The notes under the pieces: model-generated
The model's database searches: none
The model's input: only the letters and a program-made list of their open reading frames with translations
What the model was told of the DNA's origin: nothing
Shown: positions 57,011 to 64,000 of the stretch, piece by piece
Numbering within the stretch: the stretch's first letter is position 1
Layout of the letters: each line of letters begins with the position of its first letter
Assembly: GCF_001672295.1 (NCBI RefSeq)
Contig: NZ_JXMS01000016.1
Location: 1 to 64,000, forward strand
Length of the DNA stretch: 64,000 bases
Source: Halodesulfovibrio spirochaetisodalis
Lineage (GTDB): Bacteria > Desulfobacterota > Desulfovibrionia > Desulfovibrionales > Desulfovibrionaceae
Direction of reading: 5' to 3'
Made by a program: the position numbers and the translations under genes

Positions 57011-57949
57011 TTACACCTCAGGTGGATTGGAAAATAGTATGTTGATTGTGTCGTCTAACTTGAGACTGATAAACTGTGCTGCTGAGCACATGTTACAGGC
57101 AAGTTCCAAGTACCCCTGACTGCCACAGATAATCCCCACTTGATTAGGCGCCAGTTCCGCATAGGCCGAGATCAGCTTGAGCGGGCGGGTCGTCTGTGTG
57201 TAGAGCTGTAGCTTGCCACCTGCTGCAAAGCGTTTGCGCCATGCTGCGCTCGGGAGATTGAGGATGACATTACCGAACGTATCAATGTGGAGTACTTGAG
57301 TTTCAAGCATCTTGTCATGCACTTTTGGTACAGAGGACGTCAGGGTGACAATGTTCTCAGCCCGTTTGTGCCCGAAGTTTTGCATGTACGTATCAAGAAT
57401 ATCAAGTGCATGCTCCGGTTGCGGCGGGAACAGTTCTAGTCGGCAGTCCTGCGTTGAGTTTTCGCTGAATGGAAGAGGCGAAGTGCATTCAATGTAGGAA
57501 GGTCGCTGTTCGATATGAAGCGCCAGATCAGCTGCCAGCGGTGAAAACATGGTTCTGCCATGGAAAGTGCAGGAATGGCTCGTATGCTCGAGCGGCAAAT
57601 TTTCCTGTTTAATGCGGTACACAGGGGCGTCGGGATATCGTGCAGACAGGAAGGACAGGCACCCGTTATCCGGCGCAAGTACGATGCGGTCATTACAATT
57701 CATACATAGTATGTCGCGGGATGTGCCGACACCTGGGTCAACAACGCAAATAGTAATGGAGTACGGGGGCAGATGCTCGACAGTGGCATCAAGAAAAAAT
57801 GCTGCCTGTGCGATATGGTGCGGCGCAATATTGTGGGTAATATCGAATATAGGATGTTGTGGTGCCAGCGTACTGAGCACCCCTTTCATTTGGGCGACAT
57901 ACGGGTCAATATTGCCAAAATCAGTTAGTAAGAAAAAGTTCAGTGACAT
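57011..57949 (-). CDS. SAM hydroxide adenosyltransferase (DUF62 family)
   Basis: A 312-aa member of the SAM-dependent chlorinase/fluorinase fold. Bacterial housekeeping members hydrolyse SAM to adenosine and methionine. Signatures are LLTDFGNIDPYVAQMKGVL, VVDPGVGTSRD, APDNGCLSFL, FHGRTMFSPLAADLA and HIDTFGNVILNLP. The C-terminal QVGIICGSQGYLELACN closes the site. GGAGG lies before the ATG. It forms a tight operon with cobS. Confidence 0.88.
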   Translation of the reverse strand: MSLNFFLLTDFGNIDPYVAQMKGVLSTLAPQHPIFDITHNIAPHHIAQAAFFLDATVEHLPPYSITICVVDPGVGTSRDILCMNCNDRIVLAPDNGCLSFLSARYPDAPVYRIKQENLPLEHTSHSCTFHGRTMFSPLAADLALHIEQRPSYIECTSPLPFSENSTQDCRLELFPPQPEHALDILDTYMQNFGHKRAENIVTLTSSVPKVHDKMLETQVLHIDTFGNVILNLPSAAWRKRFAAGGKLQLYTQTTRPLKLISAYAELAPNQVGIICGSQGYLELACNMCSAAQFISLKLDDTINILFSNPPEV

Positions 57950-58066
57950 GTTTTCCTCCGAAAAGTAGAAAACCGGACACCATCATAACGTGTTTACCCC
58001 GTACACAACAGTATACGGGGTACATAAACGAAAAAATGCGCGCTGTAGTAACTAATTCCAAATGTA

Positions 58067-58711
58067 CTATTTAGTATTCGGATGTGTGATATTAAAAGAG
58101 AGTGCGTACAAATGGTGGAAAAAATCTACATATTCTACATTTACATGATCAGGCACAGTAATACGGGAAGGGGCAAAGTTTAAGATGCCATTGATACCCG
58201 CTTCAACAAGATGGTTTGCTGCACGCTGTGCACGTTCTGGAGGAGTCGTGATAATACCGATCTCGGCGCCGTTATCGCCGATCATTTCACGTAAACGTTT
58301 AGTACAAACTACTTCGAGTCCTGAAACTTCTTCACCAATTTTAAACGGGTCGCAATCAAATGCACCGACAATGTTAAAACCGCGAAGACGGAACTCTTTA
58401 TGATTTAAAAGAGCTTTACCAAGGTTACCGACACCAACGAGAACAGTTCTCCATTCTCTGTCTACACCAAGAGCGCTGGTAATGGAGGCGATAAGGTTCT
58501 TAACGTAGTACCCGACGCCGCGCACCCCGAATTCTCCAAAGTAGGCAAGGTCTTTTCGTATCTGAGAAGCGTTAACATTGCACGCTTTTGCAAGCGGCTC
58601 AGAGGAAATGACTTCAGTGCCTTCACGCTGAAGATTTTCCAGCACTTGAACATATACAGCCAGACGCTGAATGGTCGCTCTTGGAATATGTTCACTTTTT
58701 TGTTGTGGCAT
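58067..58711 (-). CDS. rex: Redox-sensing transcriptional repressor Rex
   Basis: NADH-responsive repressor of 214 aa. It has a winged helix (TIQRLAVYVQVLENLQREGTEVIS, then CNVNASQIRKDLAYFGEFG) and a Rossmann domain (VLVGVGNLGKALLNH, then FNIVGAFDCDPFKIG). GGAGC lies 6 nt before the ATG. It is separated from atpE by a terminator and has a Rex-like site directly upstream, indicating autoregulation. The rex-atpE adjacency is a Desulfovibrio trait. Confidence 0.95.
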   Translation of the reverse strand: MPQQKSEHIPRATIQRLAVYVQVLENLQREGTEVISSEPLAKACNVNASQIRKDLAYFGEFGVRGVGYYVKNLIASITSALGVDREWRTVLVGVGNLGKALLNHKEFRLRGFNIVGAFDCDPFKIGEEVSGLEVVCTKRLREMIGDNGAEIGIITTPPERAQRAANHLVEAGINGILNFAPSRITVPDHVNVEYVDFFHHLYALSFNITHPNTK

Positions 58712-58724
58712 GAACGCTCCAAAT

Positions 58725-58742
58725 TTGTGAAATAATTCTCAT
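58725..58742. promoter_or_regulatory. rex: Rex operator candidate before rex
   Basis: TTGTGAAATAATTCTCAT: left half exact, right half TCTCAT against TCACAA (4 of 6), with a 6-nt A/T spacer. It lies 14 bp upstream of the rex ATG and downstream of the atpE terminator, in the position expected for autorepression. Confidence 0.55.
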
Positions 58743-58751
58743 AAGTTAAGG

Positions 58752-58783
58752 TAAAAAGAGGAGGCCCTATAAAGGCCTCCTCT
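58752..58783 (-). terminator. Intrinsic terminator after atpE
   Basis: A perfect 10-bp stem (AGAGGAGGCC / GGCCTCCTCT, 7-nt loop) with a T-run on the minus strand, 18 bp past the atpE stop codon. It separates the F0 operon from rex. Confidence 0.85.
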
Positions 58784-58801
58784 AAAAGGCAAGTTGTAGA
58801 C

Positions 58802-59110
58802 TTACGCTGTGAGAAGCATAAGGTTAACAACGAGAGCGTAAATGGAAAGGGATTCTACGAATGCCAGACCAAGAATGAGAGCAACAGTAATTTTGTTAGA
58901 TGCTTCTGGGTTACGTGCAGTACCTTCACAAGCAGCTTTCAGACCGAGACCCTGACCGATACCACAACCAGCAGCAGCAATAGCCATGCCGAGAGCAGCA
59001 CCGAAGTATACGAGATCGCCGTAGGTGTTAGCACCTTCTGCTGCGAAAGCAACAGCTGCGATGGAGATCAGAGCAACAGTGTTGAGAGCAATCATAAGAA
59101 ACTTACGCAT
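58802..59110 (-). CDS. atpE: ATP synthase F0 subunit c
   Basis: Rotor ring proteolipid of 102 aa with a cleavable-looking N-terminal signal (MRKFLMIALNTVALISIAAV, then AFAA). The hairpin follows: the first helix ends in GIGQGLGLKAACEGTARNPEAS, and the ion-binding carboxylate is Glu86 in AFVESLSIYALV. Gln53, Glu86, Ser87 and Tyr91 match the ligand set of sodium-type rings, although Thr is replaced by Leu88. AGGAG lies 9 nt before the ATG. Confidence 0.95.
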   Translation of the reverse strand: MRKFLMIALNTVALISIAAVAFAAEGANTYGDLVYFGAALGMAIAAAGCGIGQGLGLKAACEGTARNPEASNKITVALILGLAFVESLSIYALVVNLMLLTA

Positions 59111-59186
59111 TTTGAAACACTCCTAAAATTATTTTATGTTAGTTGGTCAAAGACCATTTCCCCCGGTAATAAGGCCGGAACACGGA

Positions 59187-59888
59187 CTAATGCGCGTGTT
59201 CGAGAGAGCCTTTGAGGTAGATCATGCTGAGCATGAACCAGATAAATGCCTGCAAGCACTTAGCAAGACCGAACAAGAAGTAGATCGGAATAGTACCTAC
59301 GATAGGTGCAAGCAGGAAGAACAGGATCAGAACAATTTCTTCACCTCTGATGTTACCGAAGAGACGGAGTGTCAGAGAAAGTGGACGAGCACAGTGAGAA
59401 ATCAGTTCGAGAGGTAACATCAACGGTGTCAGCCACCAGAATGGGCCGCAGAAATGTTTGATGTACCCTACGCCCCAACGCTTGAGGCCAACCCAGTTGT
59501 AGTAAGCGAACGTAAACAGGGCCATTGCTGCGTTTGTATTAACGTTAGCAGTCGGAGCATCGAAGCCCGGAACCAGACCCAGCAGGTTCATTGTAATAAT
59601 AAAGAGGAACAGTGCGATGAGGACGTGGAAGATCTTTCGCCCGTCTTCACCGATGTTACTCACTACGAAATCTTCGAGCCCACCAATAATGACCTCGAAA
59701 ACATTTTGTAACTTTCCGGGGACAAGTTTTATTTGTCCGCGTACAAGGAAGGCCAAACTGAATAGAATTGCCATAGCGATCCATGTGTAGAACACATGGC
59801 TAAAATTGACTACTTCCCCGTTGATTGTAATGCTGTCCATACCTGCGAGAGGTGCGAGCAGCAACGGATGAGGCAAACCACTTGCCAT
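59187..59888 (-). CDS. atpB: ATP synthase F0 subunit a
   Basis: Stator channel subunit of 233 aa with about six membrane helices. The essential Arg is in [19 protein letters not shown], and the final helix has [27 protein letters not shown] lies 8 nt before the ATG. It is 3 nt after the atpI-like gene and 76 nt before atpE. Confidence 0.95.
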   Translation of the reverse strand: MASGLPHPLLLAPLAGMDSITINGEVVNFSHVFYTWIAMAILFSLAFLVRGQIKLVPGKLQNVFEVIIGGLEDFVVSNIGEDGRKIFHVLIALFLFIITMNLLGLVPGFDAPTANVNTNAAMALFTFAYYNWVGLKRWGVGYIKHFCGPFWWLTPLMLPLELISHCARPLSLTLRLFGNIRGEEIVLILFFLLAPIVGTIPIYFLFGLAKCLQAFIWFMLSMIYLKGSLEHAH

Positions 59889-59891
59889 ATC

Positions 59892-60323
59892 CTAAGCCTC
59901 CTTGGTTTTCCGCTCATTCTGGCGTGAAATCATCCAGATGAGCATCGTTACCATACTTGTAGCCAAACCGGACACAAGTGCCATCATAGGAACATGTGCT
60001 TTTACAATCAGAGCGGCAACAACCACTCCGACAATAAGCAGACGTCCATAAAATCTGAATAGCATTCCCCACAGCATGCTTCGGTCATACTCGCGCAAGA
60101 TGATTTGCTGTATGAACTTGGCAACCGAGAAGAAACTGTACGTAGCGATTACTGCCCCAATTGCAAATGTAATCGGCCACACGCTAAACCAGACTGTGCA
60201 AAGTGCTGCTACTATGGCAATGCCGCAGATTTGAATCTGGATACGAAGAATCGAGCGGATGTCGGGCAGTCTGAACCCTTTGAAGTACAACTGCTTTTCA
60301 ATCTTTTCGCTGAAATCTTTCAT
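59892..60323 (-). CDS. atpI: ATP synthase subunit I (AtpI-like)
   Basis: A 143-aa membrane protein with four hydrophobic segments. It begins MKDFSEKIEKQLYFKGFRLP and ends in a charged tail (WMISRQNERKTKEA). AtpI helps assemble the c-ring. The identification is from topology and operon position upstream of atpB; sequence motifs are weak. It overlaps atpZ by 26 bp. Confidence 0.75.
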   Translation of the reverse strand: MKDFSEKIEKQLYFKGFRLPDIRSILRIQIQICGIAIVAALCTVWFSVWPITFAIGAVIATYSFFSVAKFIQQIILREYDRSMLWGMLFRFYGRLLIVGVVVAALIVKAHVPMMALVSGLATSMVTMLIWMISRQNERKTKEA

Positions 60324-60573
60324 TATCTTCTTTTTCCTGATTCCTCATTACCTTCTTTGTGTCAGCGTACACAGCTCTGAAACCGGCGATAACACCAAGA
60401 ATCAGAAATGTTATGAACATCCAAGGCTTTGTTCCTAACCAATCATCCAGAAAATACCCAGCCACCGCCCCCACTGCGGGGTGAGATACCATGTGCAGAC
60501 CAATCGTTCCGACTGTTCCCATCGTATCGAAATATTTTCCGGGATTAGCTCCCTTGTTTTTCTTAACGACCAT
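60298..60573 (-). CDS. atpZ: AtpZ/AtpI family protein
   Basis: A 91-aa protein with two membrane helices and the loop VGAVAGYFLDDWLGTKPWMFITFLILGVIAGFRAVY, which is the AtpZ signature (GyxlDxxlgtxPw). In other bacteria AtpZ and AtpI together form a divalent-cation path that serves the ATP synthase. AGAGGAA lies before the ATG. It is first in the F0 operon. Confidence 0.85.
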   Translation of the reverse strand: MVVKKNKGANPGKYFDTMGTVGTIGLHMVSHPAVGAVAGYFLDDWLGTKPWMFITFLILGVIAGFRAVYADTKKVMRNQEKEDNERFQRKD

Positions 60574-60620
60574 AAAAGATTCCTCTTAGCATGCGAATGT
60601 GCAGCATAAGTCGGACTACT

Positions 60621-60638
60621 TCGTGCAATCGTTCACAA
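60621..60638 (-). promoter_or_regulatory. Rex operator candidate upstream of the F0 operon
   Basis: TCGTGCAATCGTTCACAA on the plus strand; the right half is exact, the left half 4 of 6, with a 6-nt spacer. It is 48-65 bp upstream of the atpZ ATG. The remainder of the 60574-60942 gap shows no gene, only the rlmD terminator at its far end. Confidence 0.4.
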
Positions 60639-60880
60639 GTTGGTTTGGAGTTATCACGCACGTTACTTTGCGTCAACTTATGAAGCCGCTTTTTTGTCCT
60701 TTTTTTCACACAAAACAAACAGGTTGAGTGTGCAAACAAGAGTGCTGTGCAGGCCTTCGCGCGCAATGGCTCGGGTGAAAAAGTGGAGCAGGATTTTGAT
60801 GTGATTTTTTGTGCGGGGAAGAGGAAGAATGCAAGTCATTATTTTTGACTTCAAGGGTGCAGCTGTGACGTAAGCAATAG

Positions 60881-60912
60881 AAAAAAGAAGAGCGGGGCTA
60901 TGTGCCCCGCTC
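60881..60912 (-). terminator. Intrinsic terminator after rlmD
   Basis: A perfect 9-bp stem (GAGCGGGGC / GCCCCGCTC, TATGT loop) with a T-rich tail on the minus strand, 30 bp past the rlmD stop codon. Confidence 0.85.
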
Positions 60913-60942
60913 CTGAAAACTGAAGTGTCAGTCTTTGCTGTA

Positions 60943-62346
60943 TTATTCTGCCTTGAGGTCAAGACGGATGATATTCTCAATGTGCGCGGTCTGCGGGAAC
61001 ATGTCTACAGGTTGCACTGTTGTGACTGTGTACTGGTTTCCGAGAACGGCAATGTCTCGCGCTTGCGTAGCAGGGTCGCAGGAAACATAGATGATGCGTT
61101 TTGGAGTCTGCTCCATAATAAGATCAACCACTTCCGGATTCATGCCGGAGCGTGGCGGATCAACAAAGACAACATCCGGCATGGATGGCTCGTTGGTAAG
61201 TGCGCTGCGCACGTCACCGCTTACGAAGCGGACGTTTTCAATGCCATTGATTGTCGCATTTTCTTTTGCAGATGCAATGGCCTGCTCTGTGATTTCCATT
61301 CCGAACACGTCTGCTGCTCGAGGTGCTGCGGTAAGAGCAATGCCGCCCACGCCGCAGTACAGATCCCAGATCTTTTCCGTGCCGGTCAGTTCTGCCATTT
61401 CAACTGCAGTTTCGTACAGGCGGGCAGCAGCGTTTGTGTTCACCTGAAAGAATCCGTCAGCGTGTGAAGACAGAGAAAGAGATGGCATGTCTTTTTCAAA
61501 GTTCAGTACTTCTGTCAGAGATTTCTGTCCGAGTACTACATACGTTTTTTCGCCGTATGCAACCTGTGTGGTGTGGGTGCGCAGGGAGTGGATAAATGTG
61601 GTTACATTCATGCGCTCTTGCAGGAGCTGTCCCAGCTGGCGGATAGCACGGTGCTGCTGGTCGTTGTTGGTTGTATCTTTTGCAGTGATCACCTGCACCA
61701 TACACTGGTTGGTGTGTTTGGTTTCGCGGATAACGAGAAAACGCAAGTAACCGCGACGGCTGTTAGCATCGTATGCGGTAAGAGCAGGTGTTGCATTAAC
61801 GAATTCGCGAACAAGGTCGATAATCTCTATAGTGCGCTCTGTCTGGAGATAGCATTCTTGAAGATCGACAACATTGTGAGTGCCGTATCTACGCAGTCCG
61901 ACAGTGATGTCGCCTCGTCTGTCCCCGAAGGCAAATTCCATTTTGTTGCGGTAGTAGAATGTTTCCGGCGAAGGAATAGGGTCGTTAATTTCAAGATCCT
62001 GCGCACCGGCAATGCGGCTCAAGGAGTCTGAGACGAACCGTTTTTTCCATGCAAGCTGTTTGCTGTATTCCATGTTCTGCCACAGGCAGCCTCCGCAAAC
62101 GCCAAAGTGCGCGCAGCGCGGGGATATTTGGTCAGGAGCGTCAGTAATAACTTTGGTGAGAACAGCTTCTGCAAACCGTTTTTTCTTTTTGGTAATTTTT
62201 ACTTCAACAGTTTGACCCGGAAGTCCTCTGTCCATAAAAATTACCATGCAGTCCAGTCGGGTAAGCGCTTTACCACCTGTAGCAAGGGCGTCAATGGTCA
62301 GGGTAAGAGTGTCGCCTTTGGCAAACTGTGAATCTTTGGTTGTCAT
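60943..62346 (-). CDS. rlmD: 23S rRNA (uracil-5-)-methyltransferase RlmD/RumA family
   Basis: A 467-aa TrmA/RumA-type enzyme. An N-terminal TRAM domain (DTLTLTIDALATGGKALTRL) is followed by a 4Fe-4S site (CAHFGVCGGCLWQNM). The methyltransferase core has WDLYCGVGGIALTAA, FVDPPRSGMNPEVVD and the catalytic Cys in IIYVSCDPATQARD. RlmD modifies U1939 of 23S rRNA; RlmC or TrmA specificity cannot be excluded by eye. It is monocistronic. Confidence 0.92.
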   Translation of the reverse strand: MTTKDSQFAKGDTLTLTIDALATGGKALTRLDCMVIFMDRGLPGQTVEVKITKKKKRFAEAVLTKVITDAPDQISPRCAHFGVCGGCLWQNMEYSKQLAWKKRFVSDSLSRIAGAQDLEINDPIPSPETFYYRNKMEFAFGDRRGDITVGLRRYGTHNVVDLQECYLQTERTIEIIDLVREFVNATPALTAYDANSRRGYLRFLVIRETKHTNQCMVQVITAKDTTNNDQQHRAIRQLGQLLQERMNVTTFIHSLRTHTTQVAYGEKTYVVLGQKSLTEVLNFEKDMPSLSLSSHADGFFQVNTNAAARLYETAVEMAELTGTEKIWDLYCGVGGIALTAAPRAADVFGMEITEQAIASAKENATINGIENVRFVSGDVRSALTNEPSMPDVVFVDPPRSGMNPEVVDLIMEQTPKRIIYVSCDPATQARDIAVLGNQYTVTTVQPVDMFPQTAHIENIIRLDLKAE

Positions 62347-62531
62347 ATGAAATCCGGTTAGAATGAAAGATGGGAGAAAGGGTTAGATAAAGTATTAAGC
62401 CTTCTGCTGCAAAGCATGCGGGCTAAAAAGATTTGATGATTTTGCAAAACTGATCTTGACATTTTTACTAAATAGCGCAACTACTTTTTTTGCGTTGCAG
62501 GGGTTAATGGAAAGAGTAAAGGAGTGGAGCT

Positions 62532-62672
62532 ATGTTAGGTGAGCTTTTTGAAGGCATGATGCACTCAACCCCACAGGGCTTTGTGGGCGTTGGCCTTATT
62601 TTTATTTACTTTGTGGTCATTTTTTCTACTGCGATTTATCGTGTGAAAAAAGGCGAACATCTCGACCATTAA
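62532..62672 (+). CDS. Small single-pass membrane protein, 46 aa
   Basis: A short gene with GGAGTGGAG 5-6 nt before the ATG and a strong terminator 60 bp after it. The product has an N-terminal amphipathic stretch (MLGELFEGMMHSTPQGFVG), one membrane helix (VGLIFIYFVVIFSTAIYRV) and a charged end (KKGEHLDH). This looks like an accessory subunit of a membrane complex, but I do not recognise the family. A TTGACA occurs at 62456-62461 without a clear -10. Free-standing between rlmD and rfbA. Confidence 0.6.
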   Translation: MLGELFEGMMHSTPQGFVGVGLIFIYFVVIFSTAIYRVKKGEHLDH

Positions 62673-62730
62673 AATCTAGATAACGGGGCTTCCCGTTCTT
62701 TCAGTATTACTGAAAGGTTGTGTCTACAAA

Positions 62731-62776
62731 GAAAAAAGACCGTTTCGTATGGGCAATGACGAAGCGGTCTTTTTTT
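62731..62776. terminator. Bidirectional intrinsic terminator
   Basis: A 16-17 bp stem (AAAAAAGACCG.TTCGT / ACGAA.CGGTCTTTTTT, one wobble) with a 10-nt loop. It lies between the small membrane protein gene and the convergent rfbA. Confidence 0.9.
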
Positions 62777-62800
62777 ATCTAAATATATGCTGCAACGTGG

Positions 62801-63667
62801 CTATGACTCAACGAGTCGCATTAAATACTGACCGTAGTCGTTTTTTAACATCGGCTGCGCAAGTTCCCGCAGTTGATCGCTGGTGATGTATCCTTTGAGG
62901 AACGCCACTTCTTCAATGCAGGCTATTTTCAATCCTTGTCTGTTCTGTACAGTCTGGACAAAAGAGGACGCCTGCTGCATGGAATCAAATGTTCCTGTGT
63001 CCAGCCATGCCATTCCCCTTCCCAGCACTTCAACTTTAAGTGTTCCGTCCTGCAAATACATGTCGACGATGTCGGTGATTTCAAGTTCGCCGCGCGGAGA
63101 CGGTTTGATTTGCTTTGCAAACTCCACAACACGGTTGTCAAAGAAGTACAGGCCGGTCACTGCATATGAAGAGCGTGGGGTCTCCGGCTTTTCTTCTACG
63201 CTGATAGCATTGAAGTCTTCATCAAACTCCACAACACCGTACCGCTCTGGGTCAAGAACATGATAGCCGAACACAATTCCACCGTGGGTTGTTTTTGCAC
63301 AGCGTTCGAGCATTTCAGTCAGGCCATCACTGTAGAAGAGGTTGTCACCGAGAATAAGGCTGACAGGCGAATCGCCTATGAACTCTTCTGCGAGAATAAA
63401 TGCCTGTGCCAGTCCTTCCGGCTTTGGCTGTTCAATATATTCAAGTGTCAGCCCCAGCTGTGAGCCGTCACCGAACATTCCTTTGAATCGTGGAAGATCC
63501 TCAGGAGTGGATATGATGCAAATTTCGCGAATACCCGCAAGCATAAGCGTAGAAAGCGGGTAGTATATCATCGGCTTGTCATACACTGGCAGCAGTTGTT
63601 TACATACGCCGCGTGTAATCGGGTACAGTCGTGTGCCGGAGCCGCCGGCAAGGATAATGCCTTTCAT
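62801..63667 (-). CDS. rfbA: Glucose-1-phosphate thymidylyltransferase
   Basis: Makes dTDP-glucose, the first step toward dTDP-rhamnose for O-antigen or exopolysaccharide. The nucleotidyltransferase motif [11 protein letters not shown] is at residues 8-18, and [19 protein letters not shown] and [12 protein letters not shown] follow. [19 protein letters not shown] and [12 protein letters not shown] are RmlA-type. At 288 aa it is full length. AAGGA lies before the ATG. Partner rfbBCD genes are not in the window. Confidence 0.95.
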   Translation of the reverse strand: MKGIILAGGSGTRLYPITRGVCKQLLPVYDKPMIYYPLSTLMLAGIREICIISTPEDLPRFKGMFGDGSQLGLTLEYIEQPKPEGLAQAFILAEEFIGDSPVSLILGDNLFYSDGLTEMLERCAKTTHGGIVFGYHVLDPERYGVVEFDEDFNAISVEEKPETPRSSYAVTGLYFFDNRVVEFAKQIKPSPRGELEITDIVDMYLQDGTLKVEVLGRGMAWLDTGTFDSMQQASSFVQTVQNRQGLKIACIEEVAFLKGYITSDQLRELAQPMLKNDYGQYLMRLVES

Positions 63668-63980
63668 AAGATTCTGTCCTTATACGTCGAAATGATCTGA
63701 CCAGTTGTATTTACGTGCTGCATGATGCATTCGCAACTTATTTTATTGGGTGAGAGTGGAGGCTGGTATGAAGCGGAAGAAAGGAAATGTCGAATGTAGT
63801 GTGCTTGGCAAATGGAACAAAGTGCGTTGTGTGTAACCGGTTTGCGTTTTTGCAGCATTGAATATCAATAAAATGCTGAAGTGGGCTGGTGTATAGATGG
63901 GAGTGCGTTTATCTGCTTGAGAGTGTTGTTTTTCTTTTCGAGAGCAAGCAGGTGTGTGACGTAATAGTTGATTGCAGCAC

Positions 63981-64000
63981 GTAAAAAAACCCGCTTTCTG
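63981..64000 (-). terminator. Partial terminator at the right edge
   Basis: AAAAAAACCCGC at the end of the window reads on the minus strand as GCGGG followed by seven T, the 3' arm of an intrinsic terminator whose other arm lies beyond 64000. A minus-strand gene probably ends just outside. The stretch 63668-63980 holds no gene that I can support. Confidence 0.5.

Overview
The window reads as chromosomal DNA of a Desulfovibrionaceae sulfate reducer, most likely a moderate-GC marine lineage such as Halodesulfovibrio. I base this on three things. The F-type ATP synthase is split into two loci: F1 plus b/b' at 23-29 kb, and AtpZ-AtpI-a-c at 58.8-60.6 kb with rex directly behind atpE. There is a tungstate (tup) ABC operon. 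RlmN, RNase Y, Rsm22, MotE and a corrinoid-activator-type ASKHA protein show a deltaproteobacterial style. Genus placement is inference; no rRNA or tRNA gene is present to confirm it.

Layout. 0.4-3.1 kb: amino-acid ABC transporter (two permeases and a binding protein, no ATPase). 3.2-8.7 kb: rhodanese, YihY membrane protein, rlmN, an unknown exported protein and an iron alcohol dehydrogenase. 8.9-11.4 kb: tupABC with a probable operator pair. 11.4-19 kb: an exported protein, an MFS carrier, the purN-LysR-AMMECR1 operon, a LytTR regulator fused transcriptionally to acs, and an ABM protein. 19-23 kb: rny, zapA, zapB, glmU. 23-29 kb: the F1 operon. 29-35 kb: the cell-shape operon mreB-mreC-mreD-mrdA-rodA-bactofilin. 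35-41 kb: radical SAM protein, ogt, zupT, an M29 aminopeptidase, a metallo-hydrolase and two paralogous small proteins. 41-44 kb: a likely small RNA, a Desulfovibrio-type GC-rich repeat, and a lipoprotein/TPR pair. 44.5-52 kb: HU, glycerate kinase, a rhodanese-YceI fusion, lipA/lipB, and Rsm22 with the corrinoid activator. 52-57 kb: fliM with a sigma-54 type promoter, then fliJ-motE-truA, then a SAM hydrolase-cobS pair. 58-60.6 kb: rex and the F0 operon. 61-64 kb: rlmD, a 46-residue membrane protein and rfbA.

How the parts work together. Energy conservation (split ATP synthase with rex), envelope growth (mre/rod/bactofilin, glmU, rfbA), motility (fliM, fliJ, motE) and tungsten supply dominate. 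Rex-type half-palindromes sit before the F1 operon, before the F0 operon and before rex itself, which suggests NADH/NAD+ control of both ATP synthase loci. Almost every unit ends in a clear intrinsic terminator, many of them bidirectional between convergent genes.

The most interesting points are: an apparent AUU start codon for mreC; a near-identical inverted 22-mer pair upstream of tupA; two unannotated short transcripts with promoter and terminator (one with an anti-Shine-Dalgarno C-rich tail, one rich in GGA motifs); a LytTR regulator with a dead receiver joined to acs; and a rhodanese-YceI fusion that has lost the rhodanese cysteine. I did not find a phage, IS element, CRISPR array or defence island.
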